Positions 16,792 through 26,495 are shown, numbered from the stretch's first letter. The stretch is DNA of 64,000 bases from JAICKN01 sp036489565 (GCA_036489565.1 DASXFN010000116.1:33648-97647); one strand, 5' to 3'. Program-made: numbers and translations. The notes: generated by a model not told the origin, from the sequence alone.

Positions 16792-17361
16792 TTATCGTCG
16801 GCTGGCGGGCGGAACGATGCTGTTCGCACGAAGGTATTCCACCATTTGACCGTAATGGTCGAAGGGATGAGAGACCGCGATGAGGGCAATGCCCAAGCGA
16901 GTTACTGTGCCTTTTCCCCATGGGCTCTTGATCGGGGTAACCAGATTTTGCTCATTCAGACTTCCCAAAGCCTTGTGTAGGTAGGCAAACGAGTCCTTCA
17001 AATATTTAACGATTTCGTCTTTCGACTTCAGGGTGTCGGACCCATTTTCCTCGGAACCCATTTCAACGGGATTCTTTTCCCGCAGAATGACAGATGCAAA
17101 CTCGTAGTTCACAGTCGCAACGTGCCGGACTTGAAGAGCAAAGGTGCGAACTCCCTTGAATTCTCCGTTGGTGGGTGCGAAAGCATATTTGTCGGCAGGC
17201 ATCGCTTCCGCGGCGGAAACGAATTCGTGTTCGACATTAGAGAGGTTAGCGTTAAATGTGCCGGCGACCGTCTGATGATCGGAAGAATTGGTTTGTGAAA
17301 ATGCGCTTACGCCAAACAACAGCAGAGAAAAACAGAGCAATACATATTTCGTCTTTTTCAT
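16792..17361 (-). CDS. exported DinB-family protein
   Basis: 189 residues. Start at 17361 with GAGGA seven bases upstream. A signal peptide (K-K-T-K followed by a hydrophobic stretch ending S-A-F-S) precedes a DinB/YfiT-like four-helix bundle with the characteristic histidines (V-R-H-V-A-T-V-N-Y-E and the C-terminal V-S-H-P-F-D-H-Y-G-Q). The DinB superfamily is usually cytoplasmic and metal-dependent; here the signal peptide indicates export. Substrate unknown. Confidence 0.8.
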   Translation of the reverse strand: MKKTKYVLLCFSLLLFGVSAFSQTNSSDHQTVAGTFNANLSNVEHEFVSAAEAMPADKYAFAPTNGEFKGVRTFALQVRHVATVNYEFASVILREKNPVEMGSEENGSDTLKSKDEIVKYLKDSFAYLHKALGSLNEQNLVTPIKSPWGKGTVTRLGIALIAVSHPFDHYGQMVEYLRANSIVPPASRR

Positions 17362-17387
17362 CCAGGTATCCTCAAAAAGCATTGAAT

Positions 17388-18659
17388 TTAATCGGGCAAA
17401 GCTGGTGGAGCAAATGCAAGTTCAATCGAGCTGAGGGCATAGTTTTTCACCATAAAGAGTCCGGCAAGTAACGCGAGCGCGGAAATCAGCATGGTTTCGG
17501 GAATCCCAACGCTGCTGGCGAAAGCCCCCCAAATCACACTCCCAACGGCCATGCCGCCCTGCAGCACGAGCAGGTACATGGAAAGCGCGCGTGCGCGAAG
17601 ATGGGGAGGAGACATAATTTGAGCCGCTACATTGAGGGAGGCCAAAATGCCAATCCATCCCGCGCCAGCACCGAATAAAGCGAAATTGAGAGAGATGAAT
17701 TCGTGGATTTGCCCAGAGGCAAAAATCATTCCCGCGAAAAGAAGAATGCAGGCCACAATAAGCCCATCCACATTCAGCTTGTTGCGAAGATGTGGCAACG
17801 CCACTCCGCCCACTAGGGCCCCCAATCCAAAGGACGCCAGCAGAATGCCGTACCCGGTTGCGCCGTGGGGACGCGCGATGACGGGAAGCAAGGCAAGCAG
17901 GGAGCTGGCCGCGAGGCTGAAGGCGCCGGTGCGGATAAGAACGCAATGGACAAGGTGTGTATCGCGTCCGTAGCGCAGTCCGGTGCGCATCGCATCTGTC
18001 ATGCGTTCCTTGTGCACAACTTCAGGCCGTGGCCGCTTCCAGCGATATAGAAAGAAAATCACGCCAAAGAAGGAAGAGGCATTGATGAGAAACGCGGTAC
18101 CGGAGCCGGCAGCCGCCACGATGAATCCACCCACGGCGGGACCAACCGCGCGAGCTACGTTGAAGCCGACTGAATTCAGTGCTACGGCCGGAGCGTGCTG
18201 CTCTGGAGAAACAACTTCGGGAGTGATCGCCTGCCATGCAGGATCATTCATGACTGCGCCCAGGCCGAGGAGAAACGTGAAAAGCAGAAGCGTCCATGGC
18301 GTGATGCGGTGCCAGAGCGTCATCATGCCCAATGCGGCGGAGGCCAGGACCATCCACGTTTGGGTGATGATGAGGAACCGTCTCCGGTCCACCAGGTCGG
18401 CCAGTACGCCTGCGGGGAGGATGGCAAGAAATACCGGTACTGTGGCGGCAGCCTGCACCAGGCTGATCATGAGAGGCGAGAGCGTGAGCTGGGTCATCAA
18501 CCAGCCCGCGCCTACATTTTGCATCCACGTTCCGGTATAGGAAATGAGCGAGGCTGCCCATAGCGAGCGGAACAAAGGTTCATGGAGCGGGGACCACGCG
18601 GATGCGGTGCGTTTAAGCTGGAAGCCAGCGGACCCCGGCGAATTTGCGGAACCAGCCAT
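17388..18659 (-). CDS. MFS transporter, DHA3/EntS-like
   Basis: 423 residues from ATG 18659, two bases after the preceding permease stop codon. About eleven to twelve hydrophobic segments; the first loop has the S-Y-T-G-T-W-M-Q-N-V-G motif, and segments later carry Asp/Arg-containing loops (A-D-L-V-D-R-R) of the MFS fold. EntS/DHA3 members export siderophores, drugs or fatty-acid-type compounds. Substrate unknown. Likely co-transcribed with the APC permease upstream. Confidence 0.83.
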   Translation of the reverse strand: MAGSANSPGSAGFQLKRTASAWSPLHEPLFRSLWAASLISYTGTWMQNVGAGWLMTQLTLSPLMISLVQAAATVPVFLAILPAGVLADLVDRRRFLIITQTWMVLASAALGMMTLWHRITPWTLLLFTFLLGLGAVMNDPAWQAITPEVVSPEQHAPAVALNSVGFNVARAVGPAVGGFIVAAAGSGTAFLINASSFFGVIFFLYRWKRPRPEVVHKERMTDAMRTGLRYGRDTHLVHCVLIRTGAFSLAASSLLALLPVIARPHGATGYGILLASFGLGALVGGVALPHLRNKLNVDGLIVACILLFAGMIFASGQIHEFISLNFALFGAGAGWIGILASLNVAAQIMSPPHLRARALSMYLLVLQGGMAVGSVIWGAFASSVGIPETMLISALALLAGLFMVKNYALSSIELAFAPPALPD

Positions 18660-18661
18660 GG

Positions 18662-20143
18662 CTAAGGGTTCTGCGCCTCCACGCTGGCAAGATGCATGTC
18701 CTCGGGAAACGGCCATTCGTGCCGCCGCCAGGAGCGAAGCAGATAGATAATCAGTCCGGTGATGAGAATGACCGCGGCGTAGCGGACCTCACGGGCGAAA
18801 TTGCGCCGCGAAAACAAAACAAAAATAAATCCAAAGCTTGCCAGCAGCGCGGGCAGAGGATAGAGCCACATGCGAAACGGACGCGGCATTTCCGGGCGGC
18901 GAATACGAAGAACGATAAGTCCAATGGCCTGAATAAGAAATTGCAGCAGGATGCGAATGACAACCAGCGCGGCGATTACGTCCGCGAGAGAGAGAAAGCA
19001 ACACAAAATAGCTACCCCACCCATGGCGAGAAGCGATACGTAAGGAAATCGCAGCCGAGGATGAACACGGGCGAAAGCGCGGAAATAATTTCCATCCAGG
19101 GCGGCCGCGTAGGGAACGCGGGAGTAACCGAGTATGAGCGAAAATACGGATGCAAATGCCGCCCAGATCACAAGAATGGTGACCAGGTTCGCGGCCCACG
19201 GCCCGTAGATTCGTTCCATAAAGGTGGAGACGACATACAGTTTGCTGGTCTGGCTGGACTTGACCATTTCCTGCCAAGGCACGACGCCCAGAATGCTTGC
19301 GTTCATCATCAGGTATAGACAAGCAACCAGCACGATGGATAGCAGCAGCGCGCGAGGGATCGTTTTGCTAGGCTCTTTCACTTCGTCGCCTAGAAAACAC
19401 ACATTGTAGTAGCCCCAATAGTCGTAGGTCGCGATCAGCATGGCCGAGCCGAGACCGAGAAAGAAATTGGGGGACAACTGAAATGCATCCGGTGGAAAGC
19501 TGAAGGCGCGCGCGGCGTTGAAGTGGGTGATTCCTGCGAAGATGATCCAGCCAATGGTGCCGATGACGCCCAACCACAGAAATTTTGAGATCCAGCCAAT
19601 GCTAGTGATGCGGCGGTAGAGCAGGAGGAGCGCGATGAGAATTGAGCCAATGGCAACGAAAGTTGCGCTGGAAACGCTCCAGCTCAACTGCAACGCTCCC
19701 AGGACCGGCAGGGACAAAGCCCAATTGTGTACCGCATATTGCTGTTCAAGCTGAGGGAACAAATACGACGCGTAACCGGCAAGACCGATTGAGCCGGAAG
19801 CAATGGAGAGCGGCGCGCTAAAGGAAAGCTGCCAGATGAATAGGAATGACACCATTCTTCCTAAACGTTTCGAGCCATAAATTTCCCGCAAGTAGCGATA
19901 AGATCCGCCCGAGCCGGGCATGGCCGCGCCCAATTCCGCCCACACAAGCCCGTCACAGATGGCAAAGATTGCGCCAACAATCCATCCCAGCATGGCTTGC
20001 GGGCCACCCATGGCGCTCACGATCAGAGGAAGAGTGATGAACGGCCCCACGCCGATCATGTCAATCATGTTGAGGGCGGTGGCCGTGCCGAGTCCCACGC
20101 CACGAATAAGGGAGGGATTCGCGGCTTGGGAGGAATCAGGCAT
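18662..20143 (-). CDS. APC family amino acid permease
   Basis: 493 residues, about twelve hydrophobic helices. The N-terminal G-L-G-T-A-T-A-L-N-M-I-D-M-I-G-V-G-P-F region is the unwound first helix of the APC superfamily, with M-G-G-P-Q-A-M and P-G-S-G-G-S-Y-R-Y-L-R after it. It imports or exchanges amino acids or amines; the substrate is not evident. The stop codon is two bases from the MFS start, so they form an operon. Confidence 0.88.
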   Translation of the reverse strand: MPDSSQAANPSLIRGVGLGTATALNMIDMIGVGPFITLPLIVSAMGGPQAMLGWIVGAIFAICDGLVWAELGAAMPGSGGSYRYLREIYGSKRLGRMVSFLFIWQLSFSAPLSIASGSIGLAGYASYLFPQLEQQYAVHNWALSLPVLGALQLSWSVSSATFVAIGSILIALLLLYRRITSIGWISKFLWLGVIGTIGWIIFAGITHFNAARAFSFPPDAFQLSPNFFLGLGSAMLIATYDYWGYYNVCFLGDEVKEPSKTIPRALLLSIVLVACLYLMMNASILGVVPWQEMVKSSQTSKLYVVSTFMERIYGPWAANLVTILVIWAAFASVFSLILGYSRVPYAAALDGNYFRAFARVHPRLRFPYVSLLAMGGVAILCCFLSLADVIAALVVIRILLQFLIQAIGLIVLRIRRPEMPRPFRMWLYPLPALLASFGFIFVLFSRRNFAREVRYAAVILITGLIIYLLRSWRRHEWPFPEDMHLASVEAQNP

Positions 20144-20189
20144 GGCTTGGAGAGAAGGCTAGTTTGAGTTTCCGGATATTCGTTGTCCG

Positions 20190-22832
20190 CTATTTGCCGT
20201 CATGCCCCGCGCTCACAATGTTTACAAACAAGCGGACAGCTCCGGGAACTCCCGCGGGCAGCTGGCGGAAAAATGAGTAGCCGGTGTAAATGTAAGTCCC
20301 TTTTCCGTACTGGGCGCGCAGCAAACCGCCCTTCTGCGGCGGCTCTCCGGGATCATTGCAGGCAAGCAGCGGTTTGAAGTGATTGTCCCACTGGTCCATG
20401 AAATTCAGGCCGCGTTCCTGCACCCAGCCATTGAAGTCGCTCTGCGTAATCTCATTCGGATAATGAAAAATGCTGTCGTTGGGGGCAAGGATTTCAACGG
20501 GAGCTTCTTCCACTGAAACACGGTTGCGGCTCAGGTCAGCAGGAAACGGTGTAACGTGTCCGCTGTTGAAATCGCCGGTGTCCGCGTTGTATTGCACAAC
20601 CAGCGTGCCTCCATTGGAAACGTAGTCGAGCAGCTTTTTGTTATTGTTGGCAACGGCCTTCTGCGTGTCGTAGGCTCGAATGCCCAGCACCACGGTGCCA
20701 TACTGGCTTAAATCTTCCGTCGCAAGTTTGTCCGCGGGAACCAGTGTCAGGTTTATTCCAACTTGTTTTAGAACGGTGGCAATGTCATCGCCAGCGCCGA
20801 TGATGTAAGCAACTTTTAGATTTTTCGGAAGCTTGACGTCGACCAGGCTGACGCGTTGAGTTGCCGGTTGATAATAGTAGGCGCTGCCAAGGTCCGCGCG
20901 GGTGACCAGTGTATCGCCTTCACTATATTTTTTCCCGTGAGACTCGAGGACCGCATGGATCTCGGCTTGTCCCGGCTTGTGGTCTGACGGCGATACCTGA
21001 AAGACGAAATCCTGATTTTTATCCCGCACCAGATGCTCAACTCTTTGAGTGGCTGGCGCAGCGTGCCAAGCCGCGGGAACTTCGAGATGGAGAGTTGCCT
21101 CCGGAGGATTTTCTACGCTGGAACTTACGCGCACCGTTACATTCGAGGATGAGATGTTGTGAGTCGAGAGGATAAGTTCGCTGGGATTTAGCAGAACAGA
21201 GAACAGCGGAGTCACCGCTAGAGGCATCTCCCTTTGCGAGGCTTCCTCTTTGTACTTCGCCATCACCACCGTTTGAATCGCACCGGTTTTGCCCGCAATT
21301 GAATATATGGCATGCGCTTTGATCTGTGGCGGCGCAAAGGGCAGGGTCGCGAACTGCGGCTCGTCAATGGTGTTTAAGCTTTCCACATATGGATTGCTCC
21401 GGTGCCAGTACGGTCGGGTAAGCTGCGCATTCTCCGGAACAGTGACCCGGAATGTGGCGGAAGTTTCATTGTGCCGCAGTTCTGCGCTTTTCCAACCCGC
21501 AGGAAGATCAAGCGCGATCCGTTGCAGATCAGATTTCAATACGCTGGAAAAAGTTACATTCACGTCCAAATAGTGCCCCGGCACGGCTGTGATGGCGTCA
21601 GTCGCGGAAGAAGCTATTGGGCCAGCGGCGACGGCGGCTAAATTAACGCCAGCGGCCAGATTCGCGGCCTCTTCCAGTTGGGCCTGTTTGGTTCTCAAAA
21701 CAGGCAGCACATCTTCTTGCGCGGCGGCAGAAAGTTTGGAGCCAATAACCTGGGAGATCAGCTTGCGAACAATGCCCAATCCTTCAAGAAGGGGAGTGGC
21801 GGCGGAGGCAGGATCGGATGCATGAGCGGCCTCCGCAATTTTGCTTTGCAATTCAGTCAGCGCGGGCTTGAGAAATGGCGCGTTGGCTTCTTGAGGGCCA
21901 ATGTCCGTGGCTAATCCCGACAGTGTCGTATCAATTCCGTCGAAAAAACCGCTCTCGTGGTTGCTTTTGTTGGCCTCGGCGTTCTGCGGCAGGGTTGATT
22001 CGACCAGCTTGTAAAAACTGTAATGCGGTCCCGAGGGCAATGACCATCCGCCCGCTCCTTGAGACATCTGGTGCCGTAAGCCTTCCATTGCAAACTGGGC
22101 GTATGACATACCGAGCGCCGGATCTTCCGCGCCGGTGTTGAGCTGTACGGTCCAATTTTCGTCGGGGCATGTGGAAGATCTGAATCCGCAGACGTTTCCG
22201 ATGTACAGCTTCTTTGCCTGCCAGGGCAGCAACCCTTCCTTAATTTGTTCGGGGAAACGGGTGGGATCAGCCGCGGCGTGAAAAGCCTCTTTGGTAAGGA
22301 TTGCGGAAGCCTGATGATGTCCGTGACCATCACGCTCGGTGCCTGAAAATCGGGCCACAAGAACATCAGGCCGGAAGGTGCGGATGACGCGCACGATATC
22401 GGCCAAGGGCACGTCGTGGCCACCCCATTTTTGGAAAGTCTCGTCCGGGCTTTTGGAGAATCCGAAGTCGGCGACGCGGGTGAACCGCTGGTTGATTCCG
22501 TAGTATTGATCGGCCGCCGTAACCTCGAGAGTGCGCAACACGCCGAGCACATTCGTAAAATCGCTGCCTAATTTATTCTGTCCGCCCTCGCCGCGATTGA
22601 GGGTCAGCAATGTGACCGTCACGCCCTTGCCGCGCGATTCGAACGTCAGCATGCCGCCATCTTCGTCGTCGGGATGAGCGTCCACCTGCATCAGGCGAGC
22701 GGTGGTTTGCAGACGGAGAAGTATTTGCTTGAGCCCGGCGGTCCCAGCATCTTGCGGGAGCGGAGCGAGTTGTTGCGCTTGGGAAGAAAGGCAAAACAGC
22801 CAGAGCAAGGAAGCGGCGGACAAAACACGCAC
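20190..22832 (-). CDS. large exported PIG-L/LmbE-type deacetylase with C-terminal sugar-binding-like region
   Basis: About 880 residues. The N-terminus is taken at GTG 22832, which gives M-R-V-L-S-A-A followed by a hydrophobic stretch ending Q-A-Q, a good signal peptide; the open frame reaches 23024 but its first 64 residues are not family-like. The zinc motif D-A-H-P-D-D-E-D lies at about residue 50 and the second motif G-H-G-H-H-Q about 120 residues further on. The mid and C-terminal regions are beta-rich (V-R-V-S-S-S-V-E-N-P and similar), with a GATase-like C-terminal part ending in G-x-G-T-Y-I-Y-T-G-Y-S-F-F-R-Q-L-P. Probably a periplasmic or outer-surface sugar deacetylase; substrate unknown. 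Confidence 0.8.
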   Translation of the reverse strand: MRVLSAASLLWLFCLSSQAQQLAPLPQDAGTAGLKQILLRLQTTARLMQVDAHPDDEDGGMLTFESRGKGVTVTLLTLNRGEGGQNKLGSDFTNVLGVLRTLEVTAADQYYGINQRFTRVADFGFSKSPDETFQKWGGHDVPLADIVRVIRTFRPDVLVARFSGTERDGHGHHQASAILTKEAFHAAADPTRFPEQIKEGLLPWQAKKLYIGNVCGFRSSTCPDENWTVQLNTGAEDPALGMSYAQFAMEGLRHQMSQGAGGWSLPSGPHYSFYKLVESTLPQNAEANKSNHESGFFDGIDTTLSGLATDIGPQEANAPFLKPALTELQSKIAEAAHASDPASAATPLLEGLGIVRKLISQVIGSKLSAAAQEDVLPVLRTKQAQLEEAANLAAGVNLAAVAAGPIASSATDAITAVPGHYLDVNVTFSSVLKSDLQRIALDLPAGWKSAELRHNETSATFRVTVPENAQLTRPYWHRSNPYVESLNTIDEPQFATLPFAPPQIKAHAIYSIAGKTGAIQTVVMAKYKEEASQREMPLAVTPLFSVLLNPSELILSTHNISSSNVTVRVSSSVENPPEATLHLEVPAAWHAAPATQRVEHLVRDKNQDFVFQVSPSDHKPGQAEIHAVLESHGKKYSEGDTLVTRADLGSAYYYQPATQRVSLVDVKLPKNLKVAYIIGAGDDIATVLKQVGINLTLVPADKLATEDLSQYGTVVLGIRAYDTQKAVANNNKKLLDYVSNGGTLVVQYNADTGDFNSGHVTPFPADLSRNRVSVEEAPVEILAPNDSIFHYPNEITQSDFNGWVQERGLNFMDQWDNHFKPLLACNDPGEPPQKGGLLRAQYGKGTYIYTGYSFFRQLPAGVPGAVRLFVNIVSAGHDGK

Positions 22833-22942
22833 GATGTCCCATGCTGAAAAGCGGTGATTAGATTTTTTTGTCAAGTTCGTTAGACTAGCGGGAACGGAAA
22901 AAGATACTAAAATTGTTGCCCCAACAGTATGCCAGATTTGTC

Positions 22943-23728
22943 CTAGGCTTTTTCTGAGACCCAGCGAGAAATTGCGGTGGCCATTTTGCGCGGCGTAAAG
23001 CGGACCGTTTCGGCGACGATCCAATTTCTTACTCCCGAAATCACCAGCGTCTTGTTTTTCGCGAGTCCACGGTAGCCGTCACGCGCCACTTTTTTCACGC
23101 CCATGGGCCGCAAAGTCTTGAATAACCGCGAGTCCGCGTTTTCCGCGCGGTATTGGAATCCGGTGTCGGTGGCCCCGGGGCAGAAGCAGGTGATGGTGAC
23201 TCCGGTACCCTTTAACTCATTGGCCAGAGCTTCCGAAAAAGAGATCACATACGCTTTGGTGGCGTAATAAACCGCCATGAGCGGCCCGGGTTGAAAACCG
23301 GCGGTCGAGGCCACGTTCATAATTTTGCCGGAGCAGCGCTCCAGCATGGGCCCGAGAAATAATCTGGTAAGAGCGGTCAGAGTGGCGATGTTGAGTTGAA
23401 TTTGGCCGTTTGATCCTTCCAGAGGAACCGTAGCGAATTTACCGTACTTGGCATAGCCGGCGTTGTTGATAAGAATGTCCACCGCAATGCTTTCACGTTG
23501 TAGTTGATCAAATAGCAATTGCGGCGCCGCCGCGGTTGACAGGTCCATGGTCACGGCCTTGGCTGAGATATTGAATTGGCGGTGGAGTTCGTCCGCGACC
23601 TGGTTGAGTTTCCCGGCGCTGCGGGCAATCAGTACAAGGTTGTGCCCGTCATGGGCGAACAGTTTGGCGAGTTCGTAGCCGATGCCGCTCGAGGCTCCGG
23701 TGATGAGAACAGTTTTTGGATTGTTCAT
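22943..23728 (-). CDS. short-chain dehydrogenase/reductase
   Basis: 261 residues. Classical SDR: cofactor loop T-G-A-S-S-G-I-G at 10-17, N-N-A-G at 88-91, catalytic Ser in V-A-S-T-A-G, and Y154-x3-K158. Substrate not evident. It lies upstream of the large PIG-L gene on the same strand, 110 bases away. Confidence 0.9.
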   Translation of the reverse strand: MNNPKTVLITGASSGIGYELAKLFAHDGHNLVLIARSAGKLNQVADELHRQFNISAKAVTMDLSTAAAPQLLFDQLQRESIAVDILINNAGYAKYGKFATVPLEGSNGQIQLNIATLTALTRLFLGPMLERCSGKIMNVASTAGFQPGPLMAVYYATKAYVISFSEALANELKGTGVTITCFCPGATDTGFQYRAENADSRLFKTLRPMGVKKVARDGYRGLAKNKTLVISGVRNWIVAETVRFTPRKMATAISRWVSEKA

Positions 23729-23832
23729 GGCGTCAACCGCGAAAGCAAGTTTCTAGAGACTATAGGCGGGGACGATTGAAAAGAGCAACTCGCGTGAATG
23801 GATGAACGGTCACAACTTGCAATTGCAAATAT

Positions 23833-23859
23833 AAAAAGCGTGCTGGAATTCCAGCACGC
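23833..23859 (-). terminator. intrinsic terminator after the aldolase gene
   Basis: A perfect 22-base palindrome (11-nt arms GCGTGCTGGAA / TTCCAGCACGC, 23838-23859) lies 21 bases past the stop codon and is followed on the minus strand by TTTTTATATTT. This is a strong Rho-independent terminator for the gene ending at 23881. The palindrome alone might suggest an operator, but the T-tract and placement argue for termination. Confidence 0.9.
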
Positions 23860-23880
23860 CCATGATTATTCCAGAACTAG

Positions 23881-24888
23881 CTACACTCCGACTAGAGCGG
23901 GTTCTGTTTCGTAGAAAGAGTGCCATGAAGACGCAGCTTTCAACTTGTCATTGACGTTGTCAATATTCTTTACGCCTTCGGTCTCCAACCACTTGCGGAA
24001 TGCGCCCGCGCCCTGCTTGGCGTAGATGGCAATGCCATCTTTCCATGTGGCGCGTCCGCAGAGAACGCCGTTGAACTTTACGCCGGTTTCGACGGCAAGT
24101 TCCAGCGTCTCGGCAAACTCAGCGTTGCTTACGCCAGCGGAGAGATAAATAAATGGCTTGGTGGCGACGTTCGCGGCTTTGTGGAACAGATCAATGGCTT
24201 CCTTTTTGCTGTAGGCTTTCTGGCCGCCGTAGGACTTCACGCCTTCCACGAACTTCATATTGACCGGAACTTCGACCTTCAGCACATCCACGCCGTACTT
24301 GTTCTTGCTGAATTCGCGCATGCTTTCGGTGACGATTTCCGGCTTCTTCTTCGCGTACTCCAGGCCTTTTTCGTCCGCGCCCTCGTCGTAGCCGACAAAT
24401 TCCAGGAAGAAGGGAATATCGTTGGCGCGGCATTCGTCGCCAAGACGTTCCACCCACGCATGCTTCTGGTCGTTTACGTCTTTCGGATCGAAAGGAGTGT
24501 AATAAAGCAGGATTTTGATGCAATCCGCGCCAGCTTCTTTGAGCCTTTGCACGGACCAGTGATTCAAAAGATCGGGCAGGCGGCCGGGGCCGGTCTTGTC
24601 GTATCCGGTCTTTTCATAGGCAAGGAGAAGGCCGGCATTTTTGGCGCGGCGCTTCGATGCGGGCAGTCCCCACTCAGGATCGAGCAGAATGGCTGTGGCA
24701 TGGGGGGTAAGGACTTCGGTGACCAGCGATTTAAACTCTTCCATTTCGGCGTCGCCGATATTGCCGCCTTTTTCTTTGGCAAGCGACTTCTGCAATGATC
24801 CGCGCTGGTCCATGGCGGCGGCCGCAATCACGCCCCGCTCATTCGATACTTTCTTCAGCCCGGCCAGTTTGCCAGGGGTAAGCTTCAT
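23881..24888 (-). CDS. tagatose-1,6-bisphosphate aldolase-like (LacD family)
   Basis: 335 residues; start at 24888 chosen for GGAGGA directly upstream (frame open to 24912). LacD-type class I aldolase fold: A-M-D-Q-R-G-S-L near the N-terminus, I-K-I-L-L-Y-Y in the middle, D-V-L-K-V-E-V-P-V with the conserved lysine, and I-Y-L-S-A-G-V-S. These cleave tagatose- or related ketose bisphosphates to DHAP and G3P. No lac or tagatose pathway genes are near, so the physiological substrate may differ (for example sulfofructose- or other phosphosugars). Confidence 0.85.
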   Translation of the reverse strand: MKLTPGKLAGLKKVSNERGVIAAAAMDQRGSLQKSLAKEKGGNIGDAEMEEFKSLVTEVLTPHATAILLDPEWGLPASKRRAKNAGLLLAYEKTGYDKTGPGRLPDLLNHWSVQRLKEAGADCIKILLYYTPFDPKDVNDQKHAWVERLGDECRANDIPFFLEFVGYDEGADEKGLEYAKKKPEIVTESMREFSKNKYGVDVLKVEVPVNMKFVEGVKSYGGQKAYSKKEAIDLFHKAANVATKPFIYLSAGVSNAEFAETLELAVETGVKFNGVLCGRATWKDGIAIYAKQGAGAFRKWLETEGVKNIDNVNDKLKAASSWHSFYETEPALVGV

Positions 24889-25021
24889 AGATTCCTCCGA
24901 GTTAGTGCTCAATCCGCAGATTGAGCGCGTCCGCTCTGGTTATAGGTTTTATGGGACGCACCTATTGTAAATGCTTGGCGCGAAATTTAGAAACTGCTCA
25001 TGCGGACGAGAAATCATTCTC

Positions 25022-26236
25022 TTACGTGGCACAGGTGGTGAGGAAGGAATGTTTATGCTGCTCTTGATCGGGGACCCCGTCCTCGAGATTTTGAGAAAAT
25101 TCCTGAAGATTCTGCTCCTCCATAAGCGGCAAATAAATTTTGAATGTCGTGCCGCTTCCCAGCTTGCTCTCCACGGCTATATGACCATTATTTTGTGTCA
25201 CAATGCTGGAAATAGTGGAAAGTCCCAAGCCCACACCGCGTTTGTGTCCTTTGGTGGTAAAAAAAGGCTCGAAGATGTGTGAAAGATTTTCTTCGTCAAT
25301 GCCCTCGCCGCTGTCGTGAACCGCAAGCATTACATACTCGCCAGGGATTACATCTCCGTGCTGGAGCGCATAATTCTTGTCCAGGCGACCATTACTTGTT
25401 TCAATAAGGATCTCTCCACCTTGCGGCATTGCGTCACGGGCGTTAATCACCAAGTTCATGAGTATTCGTTCGATTTCACTTTTGTCGATTCTCACCAACC
25501 TGAGATCAGGCGCGAAGCGCGTTCGAAGTTTAAGCTGTTCTCCTGCAACCAAGCCGAGCAGCTTATCTGCGTCGCTAATGACCTGGTTTAAGTCCACCAC
25601 TTGCGGCAAGATTTTCGTTTTCTGTCCAAAGTTGAGTAGTTGCTGCGTCAGAGAACCGGCACGCGCCGCAGCACGCCCGATCGCCCGGACTTGTGAATGG
25701 GATGGATTGTCTGCGGGAATACTGGCTTGCAGCAGATGGCAATAACCGTCAATGACCATTAAAAGATTGTTGAAATCGTGCGCCAGGCCGATGGCAAGTT
25801 TGCCCGCGATTTCGGTTCGCCGGGCCAGCCGTAATTCTTCTTCCAGTTGTGTATGGTCAGTAAGTTCTCGAATCACTGCAACGGCGTTACCGGAATAGGA
25901 TGGCGCAATGCGCACTTCTACCAGATAGGAACTGGATGCAATTGTCATCTCGCACAACAGTACCGTGGGTTTTCCTAGAAGGAATACATTTTCGAGGTAC
26001 TTAGTCACCGCTGCCGCGGATGCCGACGGCACTAAATTGCGCAACTTCTTGCCCAGCAAATCCTTCGTAGATATTTTTGCTTCCGCATTTCCACCAAGAT
26101 GACTGTGGAAAATGCCGTTTTGATTGAGTCCGAAGACAAGCCCTGGCGTGGCTTTCAACAAAGCACGCTGTTCGGCGGCCCGCGTCTGGGCTTTCCAGCG
26201 TCGGATGGAAAAAATGTTGAAAAATTTCTGCAACAC
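25022..26236 (-). CDS. PAS-domain sensor histidine kinase, NtrB-like
   Basis: 404 residues, no membrane segment. A PAS domain (about 25-130) precedes the dimerisation/phosphoacceptor helix with H153 in L-A-H-D-F-N-N-L-L, then the ATP-binding domain with N-box (N-L-V-I-N-A-R-D-A-M), G1 (D-S-G-E-G-I) and G2 (G-V-G-L-G-L-S). The cytoplasmic kinase likely pairs with a response regulator elsewhere; none is adjacent. The signal is unknown. Confidence 0.88.
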   Translation of the reverse strand: MLQKFFNIFSIRRWKAQTRAAEQRALLKATPGLVFGLNQNGIFHSHLGGNAEAKISTKDLLGKKLRNLVPSASAAAVTKYLENVFLLGKPTVLLCEMTIASSSYLVEVRIAPSYSGNAVAVIRELTDHTQLEEELRLARRTEIAGKLAIGLAHDFNNLLMVIDGYCHLLQASIPADNPSHSQVRAIGRAAARAGSLTQQLLNFGQKTKILPQVVDLNQVISDADKLLGLVAGEQLKLRTRFAPDLRLVRIDKSEIERILMNLVINARDAMPQGGEILIETSNGRLDKNYALQHGDVIPGEYVMLAVHDSGEGIDEENLSHIFEPFFTTKGHKRGVGLGLSTISSIVTQNNGHIAVESKLGSGTTFKIYLPLMEEQNLQEFSQNLEDGVPDQEQHKHSFLTTCAT

Positions 26237-26273
26237 TATACCTCTTTCTTATTTCTTACAGATAAGCCTCGCA

Positions 26274-26495
26274 TTAATTTGTAATGAGACGTGGTCCTGA
26301 AGGTGGCGCTTCCCGGTTTGGATCATTCACAACAACTGCTCGCGAATTCAGAATTTCGTCCAGGAACGCAACGAGCTCTTGGCGGGAGTGAAATTCCTTT
26401 TCGCCGCCGGTTTCAACGTCTTCGAGATGACCCTGGATCTTGTCTTGGGGGAGGGCAATCTTTGGGTCAATCAGGAGCACAAATGCACGCTTCAT
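26274..26495 (-). CDS. small conserved protein of unknown function
   Basis: 73 residues from ATG 26495 (frame open to 26594). The K-R-A-F-V-L...G-H-L-E-D-V-E-T-G-G-E-K-E-F-H-S-R-Q-E-L-V-A-F-L pattern matches a widespread family of small cytoplasmic proteins without a known role. Same strand and 37 bases upstream of the kinase, so probably in its transcript. Confidence 0.6.
   Translation of the reverse strand: MKRAFVLLIDPKIALPQDKIQGHLEDVETGGEKEFHSRQELVAFLDEILNSRAVVVNDPNREAPPSGPRLITN

Noticed and set aside
22833..23024. N-terminal extension of the large PIG-L frame, and TTGACA at about 22874 as a promoter
   Set aside because: Extension is antisense-like overlap with the SDR end; TTGACA lacks a matching -10 at the right spacing.
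23838..23859. Perfect palindrome considered as an operator
   Set aside because: T-tract on the minus strand and position just past the aldolase stop make it an intrinsic terminator.
24181..24798. 205-codon open frame on the plus strand
   Set aside because: Antisense to the LacD aldolase, whose motifs and SD are clear.
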